The notes under the pieces were generated by a model. The model searched no databases, had not been told where the DNA came from, and worked only from the letters and a program-made list of their open reading frames with translations. The translations under genes and the position numbers were made by a program. Source: Gnetum montanum (Eukaryota > Streptophyta > Gnetopsida > Gnetales > Gnetaceae). From it: 64,000 nt of DNA. Positions 23,638 to 35,290 of the stretch are shown here, piece after piece (the first letter of the stretch is position 1; each line of letters starts with the position of its first letter). The DNA lies in assembly GCA_015680685.1 (NCBI GenBank), contig MNCI01007588.1, positions 212,072 to 276,071 of the forward strand, given 5' to 3'.

Positions 23638-24948
23638 ACTGTAGAAGAATGTGCTCTTTTAAAAATAGATTATGTAAGTCAAATGAAACTGAAGAAGGAG
23701 GAAAGCCAAAAGTTCTTAAGGTGCTATAATGGATCTTTGATGTCCTTACTCTTGAACCTAGTTGCTTACAAGTTTTGTAGTTGCCAGCATATCTAGCAAA
23801 ATATCCTCTCGTGTTTCATATCTCCATGTTAAAAAAGTTCCATCTAGGAGATGTTAAGAAAAAAAAATTTATGTTCCAATGACCTTCAAACATTAAGATC
23901 ATCAAAATATGATAGATTCATTCCATTTTCAATATGCGCACCACAGGTTTCACTCTTGATCAAAATGTCAAGTTCTTGGTACATTGGCAAGACACATTTT
24001 TGAAGGAGGATACTTGAGAGAAATGAAAAGCTCTTAGGAATAAGTAGATGTTCATCACAAACTTCTACACAAAAAATCATATTTATTTACTTTTATGGAT
24101 GTATAGGATGGCTAGCTAGACACAACCACTTTCCAATGGGAGTCATAGTATTTAAGAGTTATAATATTACCTATAAAGAATTAGTGAATGTGTGACAAGC
24201 TAGATGATGTAAAAGTGGATTCAAGATGGAACACTTCTAAGAGGCAGAGAATTGGTATATTTTCATCTTTAATCAAGGAGTTGGATGATGCCACAATGAG
24301 GCTAGAATCCTAAAATCTCTACACATGCTAGTGTTAAGCTATCATTAGGCATGAGGAGTAGATTCTCCAAGGTATGAAATAGTCTCTCCTTGGTTGTAGA
24401 GGATCAACTCTATACTCTTGTATGATTATCAGAGGTAGAGGACCATCTCATATATCAAGTGAGTAGATTTTTCTTAGGGTAGAAAGGTTAGTATAGTTTA
24501 TATGAAAAAGAGTAAATATGTTCTTCATAAACTTGGATTGCACAAACATCTCTAAGCCTTTATTAGATGCTAGGTTGAGTTCAATATTTGTGCTTTATAG
24601 TTGAGTAATCCTAGCCACTAGACCTTCTTGTCTATAACAACTGAAAGAACTTCTAGTTATTTAAAGTTCCTTGATATACATTACACTCTCCACATTTAGA
24701 AAAACATACAAACAAGATTAAATACAAGAATGTTGTTCTTTCAAGCAGGGGAGAGTAGAGAAAACATGACTTGTTGATGAATTGAAGGTTGTTTCACTAT
24801 GTAATGGGGATGAAAGGAGTCTAGAAATTCTTACAAGTTTCATGTTATCTTAACCATCACCAATAAAACTACATAGCCATGATTCCTTTGTGAACCTTGT
24901 CAAAAGGATATGTAGACTTATTAGGGAGGCTTTACCTCTCTAGTTTTG
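23638..24948. other. unassigned repetitive-looking sequence
   Basis: No LTR, pol motif, RNA gene or convincing frame is recognised. It lies between the F1 element and a solo LTR, and its base composition resembles the surrounding decayed elements. Confidence 0.3.
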
Positions 24949-25197
24949 TAATGAGTGATGAGGTACCCCTACACTCAACCATACGAATATGAGCGTTTCA
25001 TGTACAATCTGGTCGAGCTTCGTAGACGGGCTAGTTGTGGTATCTAGAAAGTTACTCATAGGTTGTAGTTCACTGTCTTCCCACCTGGACTAGTATTAGC
25101 TTTGTCATGTATGGTTTAGTCCAGAGTGAGGTGTATGATGTGTTTCTACACTAGTACTACTCCTGAGTATGATGAAAAATAATATTAATTAAACTAG

Positions 25198-25232
<35 letters not shown>

Positions 25233-25812
25233 TAAGCTAGCTTATGTGTGATGAGCATCTATTCCTTAATCATCCGTACACATCTTGGACCTCATGCACG
25301 ACTGCCACTGGGATTACCAAGCGCATGACCTAAGTACACTACTGGATTACCAAGTAGTCACACTTGAATGCTCGTGATTAAGTCGTACTCATTCTGCATT
25401 ACTAAGAGATAAGGGTGAAGAGATATTAACTAAGAAAGTAGTAAATAATAGTTAAATAAATAAAAATTAAATAAATAATTGAGCTAAGTGGATGCTGCAA
25501 TGGTAAAGCAATCTTGATCTTTATTTCCAGTCATGTGCATGTCCAAGTACGTCACACTCGAATAAGGATGCCGTACAATTACAATCACCACACTATGGGC
25601 ATGCACTGGGAGGAAAGGGTTGAGAGGAACTTAAACTTAAAAACTTACAATAAAATCTAAGAACTAATTCCCAAAACCATGTGTGTTGCCTTTTATTTAT
25701 AGGTTCACATGGGAACCACGATATCACGTACACGATATCGCATGCAGGCCGCGATATTGCGTACACGATATTGTGGCTATGATAACTGGGCCTGATAGAC
25801 CATGATTCATCA
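24949..25812 (-). repeat. solo F1 LTR (minus orientation)
   Basis: The left end reads TAATGAGTGATGAGGTACCCC (a decayed TGATGAGTGG...) and the right end CATGATTCATCA. No primer site or purine tract adjoins it. The flanking 5-mers TTTTG and TTTGG match at four of five, supporting a solo LTR with target duplication. It contains a perfect (AG)15 at 25201-25230 and GATATC-type hexamers at 25720, 25734, 25753 and 25767. Confidence 0.8.
25201..25230. repeat. (AG)15 microsatellite
   Basis: Thirty bases of perfect AG dinucleotide inside the solo LTR. The related LTR at 28557 has only a short purine-rich stretch (AGAGGGAGTGGGAGAAGAGA) at the matching place. Confidence 0.95.
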
Positions 25813-26819
25813 TTTGGGTTATCATATTTCTTTTTGGAGTAGGTCTTAGTGCCATATGTGTTAGAATAGAGATGTATCTTAGCTCTTTAAGGGATTGGTT
25901 ATTTATGTATGCACAAGTATCTTGTTGGTCCCGTTGCTTATATGTTTAATAATATGTACTTGCTATGATACTAACCTTGGACTAATGGATTATTTGCACT
26001 TATGTTGTGTGTGCAATTGTTGTGAGTTTTGAGGTATAGTCTACCTTAAGTTCATCCTTTCTTGTTGCTACTTTGGGACTCTTGGATGATGCTATGCAGT
26101 GCTTTTCAAGGATAGCAACATAACACCTACTGCCCTCTTTAAAGGCTAACTTTGTTTTTTTTTTTCCATTGTGCCTTTACCTTAACACTTAGTGAGCCTT
26201 TTGGTTGGTTGTTTAACATGATCAAACTTATTATTTTCTATGCCTATGAATATAATTTATTTTTTTGTATTAGTTTTTTCTCAACAATAAGATATATATA
26301 TAGGCTATGGATATTTATGTGTAAAAATAACAAGAACAACCTTAGATTTATTCTTACCTCTAAGTTTTCCTACAACTCCACTGTATAATTAATGTATGGT
26401 AGATACTTAAACATTAAGATTTTATTTTCTCAATCATAAGTAGCATCATTATCATCCTAGCGTTGTCCCAACAGAATGGGGTTGGTTACATGAGTTCTTT
26501 TCCATTATTAACCTCTATGAAAAATCTAAAGAACTCCTCCTTTTGTGTCTAGGCTTGGGATAGCTATTGATGAAGTTTAATTCATTAAATCATAAGCCTT
26601 TAAAAGATCAATAAAGAAACATATTTTTGTGCTATGTAATGTTAGAAAGTTAGCATTTGATAAATTCTTAAGTTTTTCCCCTAAATATAATGTTCTTTAA
26701 CTCTATAAACATCTTGGTATCTAGAACCTAAGATCCTTGATTTGTTATTTATTTTATTATGCTTGTATTTTAAATAGGAGAATTATTGGAACCCTAAAAT
26801 AGTTGAAATATAGGTACAT
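25813..26819. other. unassigned AT-rich sequence
   Basis: No gene was recognised. Around 26455-26500 there is a stretch (CCCAACAGAATGGGGTTGG) that looks like a dispersed plant repeat tail, but I cannot name it. The + open frame at 26152-26388 is AT-driven and has no motif. Confidence 0.3.
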
Positions 26820-26945
26820 CCTAAGATATAAAGTCCAATTAAAACTTTATAACTCAACATTGCCCACTTGAATTAAACTTATGACTTGGAGATTTCAAAT
26901 TAAGAGTCTTACCACTAGGCTAAGACCTCATTGGTTTATAGGATA
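26820..26945 (-). repeat. possible tRNA-derived SINE head
   Basis: On the minus strand it reads GAGGTCTTAGCCTAGTGGTAAG. The word TAGCCTAGTGG fits the pol III box A pattern, and a decayed box-B-like AGTTTAATTCA lies about 40 bases further on. No tail or target duplication was confirmed. Confidence 0.4.
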
Positions 26946-26954
26946 TGTTTAAAT

Positions 26955-27262
26955 ATATATTATGTTAATAAGGTGGCACACACACATGCTTTTGTGGGGT
27001 CTTATTATCTATTCATTGAAATAGGGAGGTGGATTAATCTTCAAAGAGAACAACACATCTACAGATTTTTTATACATGTAGTAATGGAAGATGAAGAGCA
27101 TATATTTCTAAATTTTCCTTTCTTTAATGATTTTAAACTTAAATATAGTATTCATATAAAAATTTTAGCACATTTATTGAGGTTGGAGGTGTCAATTTTG
27201 GGTCATTTTCTTGATGAGGTGTTCAAGATCCATCATGATCATATCAAAGACTTGTTATAAAA
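26955..27262 (+). pseudogene. LINE fragment, zinc-binding C-terminus of reverse transcriptase
   Basis: The 109-codon open frame at 26931-27260 contains IGRWINLQREQHIYRF followed by MEDEEHIFLNFPFFNDFK. This resembles the zf-RVT region found after plant LINE reverse transcriptases, with cysteines changed to Tyr, Phe and similar. Upstream reverse transcriptase motifs are not seen, so only a 3' fragment is present. Confidence 0.5.
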
Positions 27263-27354
27263 AATTATTGTCCTATACATCGTTTTTGGTCTCACAAGGA
27301 TATAATTAAGTATTTCCATTTCCATTTCCATATTTTACCTTACTTATTGATTGC

Positions 27355-28061
27355 TGTCTTCTTAGTTTCACTTGTGGATGTACAATGGTATGGTTAAGTG
27401 TAACTAAGGCACATGATTTGTATAATTTTATTTTTTAATCTATTTTATCCTAAGTGTAAAAAAAAGTGATTAAGTGCTAATTAATATAATAACTACTTAG
27501 TGTCTTAAGCTAATTCCTAGCATAAGTATTTAGTCCCACCAGCCATACACATCCTGAATACATCACAACATTGCTGGGTTATCAAGTGTAAGCACTACTA
27601 GGATTACTAAGCGTTAATGTATGTTCGGGATGGTCATACTTATGTGTATTAATGAATCATATGTAATTAATTATCTAAGTACATAAAAGTAAATTGCATT
27701 AAGAGTAAAGTGCATTAAGGTAAATATTTAGCTAATTCCAAATGTTGCAAGATTTATTAAGAAGCTCATCTTTATTGTTGTTACATCGAGGTGTCTAGGT
27801 ATATTAGTGTTCAAATAAGGATCAATACACTTTTTGACTCCTATTGTGGGCACTTAGAAAATATTCTAACTATTGGGAAAGCAAACTACAAGAACTTTGT
27901 TAATCTACTAACTAACTGATATCATAAATGTAGTGGGTGCATGCATTTATATAGGGAGACATAGACACTTCGTCGACACATATGCATTAACGCATCTCTC
28001 CATGCATTAATGGGGATGCATTGACATGACCTCATTGATGCACCCAAATGATGATTCATCA
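27355..28061 (-). repeat. 3' LTR of element D (family F2)
   Basis: It runs from TGTCTTCTTAG to AAATGATGATTCATCA on the + strand and is collinear with 54732-55435. The purine tract (CATGGGGGTA on the minus strand) lies just to the right at 28062-28071, so this is a 3' LTR of a minus element and not a solo copy. Confidence 0.8.
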
Positions 28062-28556
28062 TACCCCCATGATTGACTAAAAACTTGTGATTGGAACTAG
28101 TGATTGATTGAGTAATGCAAGCTAATGCTAAGTGCTAAAGTGTACAGATTTATAGTGTTTATAAAAATAGATGTTCATGAATACAAAATTGAACATATTT
28201 ACAAAAATGGATAATTGGAATTCTTCAAATGGTTGAAGACGAGAAGATAATCAAATGGTCCTAGGAGGTGGAGGTTCCTAAGGTGTCGAAGGATCTTTCC
28301 CTTCCTTTGGTGCATGTGGTGGTTGAGGTTGAGGTTGTGGAAGTTGTGGCTATCCTATTGCAATTACTATTGCTAGTGGAAGAAGAAAATGATCTAGCAA
28401 GTCTTTCATCTTTTCCTCCTTACTCCAGGGATCATACATGGTCCACACAGCCTCATCGATGTGAGCCCGTATAGGAACATCCCATGGACATGGAATTTCT
28501 ATGAACAACTCCTTAACATTCATGAACTAGGTAGCAAATTTTTTGTTTTTGATGCT
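28062..28556 (-). other. 3' end of element D interior
   Basis: It starts with the polypurine tract and is followed by sequence without recognised coding. The + frame at 28268-28474 is low in complexity (Val/Glu-rich from GAGGTTGAGG repeats) and is not considered a gene. It ends at the target duplication ATGCT of the solo LTR. Confidence 0.5.
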
Positions 28557-29441
28557 TGATGAGTGGCTAGGTACCCCTACACTCAACCATATGAATACGA
28601 GCGTTCATGCATGATCTGGTCAAACTCCGCAGATGGGCTAGTTGTGGTATCTAGATAGTTACATGTTGATCACAGTTCACTATCTTTCCACCTGGACTAC
28701 TATTTTCTTTGTCACGTATGGTTAGTCTAGAGTGAGGTGTATGATATGACTTCTAAACTAGTGCTACTCCTAGAGGCAATGGAAAATAACTTTGTTTTAA
28801 GCTAAGAGGGAGTGGGAGAAGAGAATCTAAGCTAGCCTAAGTGTGATGAGAATCCATCCTTAATCATCCATAAACATCTTGAACCTCGTGTACTACTTCT
28901 AGGATTACCAAGCATATATTACTTGAGTGCTCCTAGGTACGCTACTGGGTTACCAAGTAGTCACACTTAAATGCTCGTGATTAAGTTGTACTCATTCTGC
29001 GTTTAATAACAGGGATAGTAAATGAGGGTAAAGAAATATTAATTAAGAAAGCAATAAATAGCAGTTAAGCGATTAAAACTAAGTGAATGCTGCAATGATG
29101 AAGTAATCTCAATCTTTATTACTAGGCATGCACGTGTCCAAGTACGTCACACTCGAATAAAGATTCCATACAATTACAATCATCACATTGTAGGCATGCA
29201 CTGGGGAAAGAGTTGAGATGAACTAAAAAATGACAAAAAGACTCTACTTCTACACTTACTCTAACTCTAACTAACTTACTGAATCTTTCCTATGTGCCCA
29301 AATGTGGTATTTATAGGCTTATATAGGAACCATGATATCACATATTCGATATCATTAGCCAGGTTGTGATATCGTGTACCCAATATCGTGGATCCGATAT
29401 TGCGGGTCTGATATCAGAGCCTAAAAAATCATGGTTCATTA
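28557..29441 (-). repeat. solo F1 LTR nested in element D
   Basis: The left end is TGATGAGTGGCTAGGTACCCC and the right end ATGGTTCATTA. Flanks ATGCT (28552-28556) and ATGTT (29442-29446) match at four of five, as expected for a solo LTR. Phased hexamers lie at 29334, 29348, 29368, 29382, 29396 and 29410. Confidence 0.85.
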
Positions 29442-31488
29442 ATGTTGAATGCTTTGATAGCATTTTGTAGCTCCTAATAATCATTCATTCTCTTAGTTAG
29501 GTTCTTAGCCATTGATCGTTGAACAATGAAGTGGGCTATGAGAACTTCAAGCTTGGCATTAGCTATTTCTAGCTTTTGTTTTGTTTCCTTGTGGTGCTTG
29601 AACTCTACCTTGTACAAGAGGTAAGAGCTAGTCGCTTGCTTTTCAAGTTCCAACCTTGGCCTTTCAATAGTTAGCATTGCCAAGTTTGCATATTGGAGGT
29701 TGGCTAGTTTCATGTACCCAGTTATCTCTTTGATTTGCAACTTCTTGAGATGGATTTCGACCTTATTAGAGATGGGCTACCACATGTCACCTTGTTAGAG
29801 TTGCTAGAGGGCCTCGTTCTTCTTTGCCTTCACCAATTAGATCTTCTTCTCATTAACCTCTTCAAGAAGACCAACTTGGTTCTTAGAGTGATTTTTAACT
29901 CATTCAAACTTTAGGGCCTTATTTTTCTAGGTGATAATCTCAATGATAGATTTTTGGTGAAGTGCTTGAAACTCCTCCATTGAGAGATTTCTATTTTTAG
30001 CACCAACCTCCTCAAATCGATGGTCACCTTGGCAAGTTGCTCCTATTGTTGTAAAAATTTGACCATTTGGTACTTTTGAGTCTCAACTTCACAAGTGGTA
30101 GTTATCTTGGGTTAGAACTACATTCTCCTTGTGGACTTCAGACAAGTCCTTCTTAGTGTTGTAGGCCAAGGCCTCCAAAATGGATGCATCAAAGATCATA
30201 GTCTCCTAGGCGTTCTTAGTTGCTTTTAATTTTTCTTGAAGCTGCAAGATTTCTTCATCTCTGGTCACTACCTAGCTAAGAATGGTTTGATCAATGAGGT
30301 GGGCTCTCAACTCTACAACTTTGGCAACCAATTGTTGATTTTTAAATGTAGCTACTTCAAGTTAGACATTGTAATAATGAGCTTTCCCTTAGCCTCAAAT
30401 AGCGCTAATTGGATTATAGTGATGTTATCCAGAATGTTAAAGGCCTCTAGAAGTGGTTTCCCTATTCCCACCAATTGATCTAACCCCTCTTCATGCTAGG
30501 TTGTGCTAAGTCTTCTACTTGCTGCTCCTATGGATGTCTACACATCCCTAAGTGTAGCAACATCTGGCATGACAGTCATACAAGTGTTGAGAACTTTTGC
30601 CACTTTGGTAGCCACTAGCTCTATTGTTGTTTCCTACCCTTGGTGCTACATCATCAAGACAGTTCCCCCCTCACTCTCCTCTAAGAACATTGAGAAAGTA
30701 GTGATGTTCATAGAGATCTCTAGGAATTTTTGTTGTCTTGGAAGGGACATCGTTACTTCTTGAGTACTAGGATTTGACCTTGTGGGCAACTGCATCCTTT
30801 GGATAAAAAATAATGGCACTATCTCCTCCAATTAGCTGATGGTTCTGGTTAGTTCATTGAGTAGGCCCAATGTTGGTTGGTAGACAAAGGGTTTACTACC
30901 ACTCTATCTAGCCTACTGTTGCTACAGGAGTTTCTCATGGAGCTTTTTCATGAGCTTAATGGTAGCACAAACCATCGGCATTGTTTCTTGAGTGGTGGGT
31001 GGTGGTGGTGGTGGATGCTCCTCTTTTTGTAGCTTGTCAATCACCTTAGCCTTCATCATCTCTACCAAAGAGGTAGTAAGAGCATAATGAAAGATGTCAT
31101 TGGTGTAGCAGGCTATGCCTCCCCTTTTGCATAATTTGCAAATGAGGCACAGGAAGGGGAGTGTCTTCCTTCCATGCTTGTTCTCTTTGAACTAATTCTC
31201 AATATCTAGATAGATGAGTTTTGGGAGATTAATAGGGAATTTATCGCTTATAGCAACACATGCATGTGCATAGAAGGCCATGATTTTTTTCAGCCTCATT
31301 GTTGGATTGAGGTGGTAGGCCATGATTTTGAAGTACACCATCTCTGCCTTAGTAAGTGCATTTTATTCCTTGCAATTAACTCCATAGCACTATTGGACCC
31401 ACACTCTCTCTTTACTTTTGGGTTTACCTATGTCGATATTCTCACCAAGGTTTCCCTAGTATCTAGCAACCTACGGACCTATTAGAAG
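29442..31488 (-). pseudogene. post-pol region of element D with decayed coiled-coil ORF
   Basis: On the minus strand, 29474-29740 encodes an 88-residue helical, heptad-like peptide (LEIANAKLEVLIAHF). Further short segments with many Leu, Lys, Glu and Gln extend to about 30.9 kb with stops. It lies downstream of pol in the minus-strand sense, where Athila elements carry an env-like or unknown ORF. I see no clear signal peptide or fusion motif, so I do not call it env. The region resumes at 47085 beyond the nested element. Confidence 0.4.
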
Positions 31489-33106
31489 TGAAACACTACT
31501 AAATCTAGAGTATTACATCCTAACTATAAATTTTTCTAAGTGTTGAGACTATGCTCTCCACTACCCTAGAGCATAGTCAACCTCTCATGTAGAGTGTAGT
31601 CAACATGAAGGTCAGTTTTGCAATTTTTTCTAAGTGTTAGCACAAAGCCAATTGCTACAAATTTTTCTAGGTGCTGGGACTATGCTCTTCACTACCCTAG
31701 AGCATAGTTAGCCTCTAGTGGAGAGCGTAGTCAACAAAAGGGTAGGTTTTCAAAAGTTTGACAAGTCCCAAGACTATGCTCACCCCCAGTTTAGAGCTCA
31801 ATCAACCTTCCATGGGGAGCATAGTCTATAGGAAACTCATTTTTCTCAAACTCCCTCAGCACTAGAACTATGCTCTCCAGTATTCCTAGAGCGTAGTCAG
31901 CTTCCAATGGAGAGCATAGTCAACATGAAGGCCTAATTTTTGCAGACTTTTTTAAAATGTGGGACTATGCTCTCCTCCATTCCAGAGTGTAGTCAAGTGT
32001 AGTTAGCAAGAATAGTTTCTAGTAGTCTCCACAACATAGCATTGGCACTCAGCTCAGCTCCAACTCATCTTTAACAAGTGTATTTAGCAAAAATGCTTCT
32101 TTTTTATACCCCATTTGGCCCCAAAATTGTAAGTATGATCGACCCCACGTAAGAGCATGGAGAGCATAGTCCTAAAGCATAGTCTCCAAGTTGCATTTTT
32201 CAAGTACCTTACAGTCTTCTTGACACATACATGTGTAGTTGGCAGCATAGTCACAATCTTGCAGTTTCACAGAGCTTAATAGAGCATAGTAAAGTACATC
32301 ACCACTTATCTCAGTGGAGAGCATACTTGGGTGATAGCGTAGTCCCAATCGTTCCCTCTGCCACATCTTAGCCATCCCACATTTTTCGCTAATCCTAGGC
32401 CTATAAATACCCTCACTCTAAATATTTTTAGGGTTGGAAAATTTGGGTTGGAAATCAAAGAGTTGACAAACCAAAGGCATTTTCGTGAACTAGAGAGAGG
32501 CAAAGTTGCAGACCACCATAGCCCATTGTAATCCACTAGAACACTGCAAGCAATGGTACACCATGGCAACCAACCCAGCAAATGCAGACATCTCGGTGAA
32601 ACGCTAGTATTCATAGCCAGACACCCTCAAGACTATGACTATACTGTCCACTACACTTGTTGTACATCATGTACCTTATAATCCCTTTTGGTGATAACTA
32701 CGCTCAACCCCATTTGGGGTGGTGTTCTGTTCTTCTCTCTCTTTTTCTTTGCATTGTTCGCATTTTATTTGCATTTTTCATATTTCACCACATAGCGATG
32801 CCTAAAACCATGTTTGGATGGTAGTCTTTGCCTGTTGGCACCTTCATTTTCACTGAAAATATTAACTACACTTGACCTCTCTAACATTGTTAACACTATT
32901 AACATCGCTTGCACACTTAAACTTTATCTCACATCAGCATTGTAGCTAACCATCCTACTCCCTGCATCTGGTAAGTCCTTCTTTGATCAACAAGACCATT
33001 CAAGGTGCCCTATCTCCACTTCCAGTAGGCCCTCATCTAGATTTGGGATTAGGTTGTGCACCAATGGACCTTGATGTTCTAGCCACTGATGTTTTTGATT
33101 GTTACA
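31489..33106 (+). repeat. 5' LTR of the Ogre-like element
   Basis: It is collinear with 45447-47084. It contains repeated modules with GACTATGCTCTCC and its near reverse complement GGAGAGCATAGTC (about 31545-32340), a TATAAATA box near 32402, and the words ACCCCATTTGGGGTGGTG near 32708. A primer-site-like TTTCTAGCGCTAGAAGGAGG follows at 33108; its tRNA is not identified. Confidence 0.85.
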
Positions 33107-33514
33107 GTTTCTAGCGCTAGAAGGAGGACCTAACCTTCTTTTTCAAACTCTGTTGAGGCTGTTTTGTGAGCTCTTTGCATCATAGTTGTTCACTGATCCA
33201 CTGGTGTAGATGGGACCCTATAGTTGATTCCCTTGGGACCCCTCATAGCAACCCCAAATCACACTTCTCTCCATTATTTTGCTAAGTTCCTATTGTCCTC
33301 AGTTGGAGCATAGTCATTTCTAGCATAAACAATGTAGTTAGCTCTCTATCGTGGAGAGTGTAGTTAGCTCTTCACAGTGGAGAGCATAGTCAACTTTCTA
33401 TAGTGGAGAGCATAGTTAGTGGTATGAACTGAAACAAAGTTAGTTTCAGCTTGGTCCACTATGTTTTACAGCCAGCAACCTCCATAGTTTCCCTTTACAA
33501 CTTGATTTGCAACC

Positions 33515-34740
33515 ATGAACTCGAATCAACCTCTAGTGTTACTTTTAAATGCACTTGATGTCTTGCTTATCCAACAAGAGACTAGGATTGACAACCTTGT
33601 GAATCTTGTGATGGCTAGGCCAAGGTAATCCCTTAGGCTATGCAGCCAAGACCTAGAGTATGCCGTGCTTGGCAATAGGCAATACAACTTCATATGTGCA
33701 AAGGTCTAAGCAGAGTTACCTATAGATCACCTTGACATGGAGGTAAAACAGGACTTTGAACTAATCCACTAGGATGGATGGGGTATGTCCCTTCCTCATT
33801 CAACATCATCCCACTCACAGAGTCCCACCATTGACTATTATCCTAGCTCATTTAAACAGGTAAGCATGATGTGGGAATTGACTATGAGGAAGCCTTATAG
33901 GAGGAATTAGACAAGTTTAAATTTTTCCTTGAACACAAGGCCCACTTTCCCACCATCTTCCAACAAGCAATCCCTAGTCCAGCCCCTCCTCAGTTTAGTT
34001 CATCCATCCTTGCCAAGATAGTCATAACATTGGCATCACCTTCCCACTCCGTTAGGCTTAGATCTACACCTATAGTGGCAACCCATCAGATGTAATACAT
34101 GCATTATGATGCAAAAAATTCCTTCAACTTGCCCTTCATGGCATCATCTCAACCTACCTAGCCATCTTTGCTAGTAGCAATCATGCCAACTCAGCCATAT
34201 GTTCACGTAGGGTCCATCTTTAGGCCCCAAATGACTTAGGCATCCTATGTCTCTCTTGTTTCATTGGGTCCCATAGCATGTTGTAACAACAATATTTAGC
34301 TACCCTTCATTGTCAAGGTACCACAATGTGCTAACCCTTCACTTGTCCAAAGCTCAATAGTAGCTAATGCATTGGTCCCTTCCCATCCAAGGGCCAATCC
34401 TACTGGCGAAATCAGCAAACCCTCTAGGTGGAAACCCAGGAGATGTAATGAGCATCTTGCAGATAGAATGATTAGGCAACGTTAAGACCAAAAAGCACTT
34501 AGTCTACTAAAGCCAATCCCTATATCTACAATCTCCATGGCCAAAACAATTGAGGAGGCCACAACCAGCAAATCACAACCAAGCACAGAGGCCCTTGCGC
34601 AGGCCAAGCCAACAAAGCCCAAGTCACCTCCATGAGAATTTCATCTCTTAGGATGCATGAAGGAAGTCAAAGCCAACAAAAACATAGCCAATGGAAATGA
34701 CTTCAGGGATGCATTGGCCCAAGTCAAGAAAGTGGTCAAG
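33515..34740 (+). pseudogene. gag of the Ogre-like element (decayed)
   Basis: An ATG at 33515 opens MNSNQPLVLLLNALDVLLIQ, followed by a charged region with repeated stops. Later segments are Pro/Ser-rich, and a Lys/Glu-rich stretch precedes protease. The position directly after the LTR leader fits gag. Motifs are weak, so the call rests mainly on position. Confidence 0.5.
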
Positions 34741-34760
34741 AAAAAGAAAAAAATACAACA

Positions 34761-35290
34761 TTGAGCTTGTATGACCTAATAATGATGACATCTGCCCACC
34801 ATGAAGCACTGGTATGGATGTTGACCTCCATTCCTATCACAGAGGACATCCTTATTGATGAGAACTCCATCCATGCAGTGATGTTGCCCCCTACTCTCCA
34901 AGAATTGAGTTCCATGTCCCTAGCATTTCGTGATGAGGCAATTAAGGTCAATCCTGAGAAGGGTGAGGTCATAACAACTCTAATGTTTATTGCCATATGC
35001 GTTAGGCAATGCAAGATTTGCAGGGTGCACATTGACAATGGAGCTAAAAAAAACATTATACCATACACCATTGTCAACAAGATAGGCCTCACAGACTAGG
35101 TCAAGCCAATGAAAACCATGTGTCTAAAATACTTCAATGGGTCATGTGTCATTGTTAGGGGCATGTTCATCATAGCTTTCATAGTAGAGAAGCAATTCCC
35201 CAACACTGCCAAATTTATCATCATAGAGGAGATGTTGGTCTTTAACTTGATACTAGGCAGGCCTTGGCTAGCCTAGTTATGGCCCATCTG
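34761..35290 (+). pseudogene. aspartic protease region of the Ogre-like element
   Basis: The open frame 34761-35099 ends with HIDNGAKKNIIPYTIVNKIG, matching the active-site segment DNGSSVNVLP of the group (D-N-G retained, S changed to A). Beyond a stop at 35097 the frame continues to VFNLILGRPWLA near 35250, the conserved ILGRPW motif. It cuts the Gag-Pol polyprotein in living relatives; here it is broken. Confidence 0.75.

Noticed and set aside
24949-29441. The two minus-oriented F1 LTRs as one full element
   Set aside because: Neither has the primer site or purine tract on the expected inner side, and each has its own near-matching 5-bp flanks, so they are two solo LTRs.
29474-29740. Env-like protein of element D
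   Set aside because: Only a short helical peptide with no signal peptide, fusion peptide or membrane anchor; position alone is not enough.
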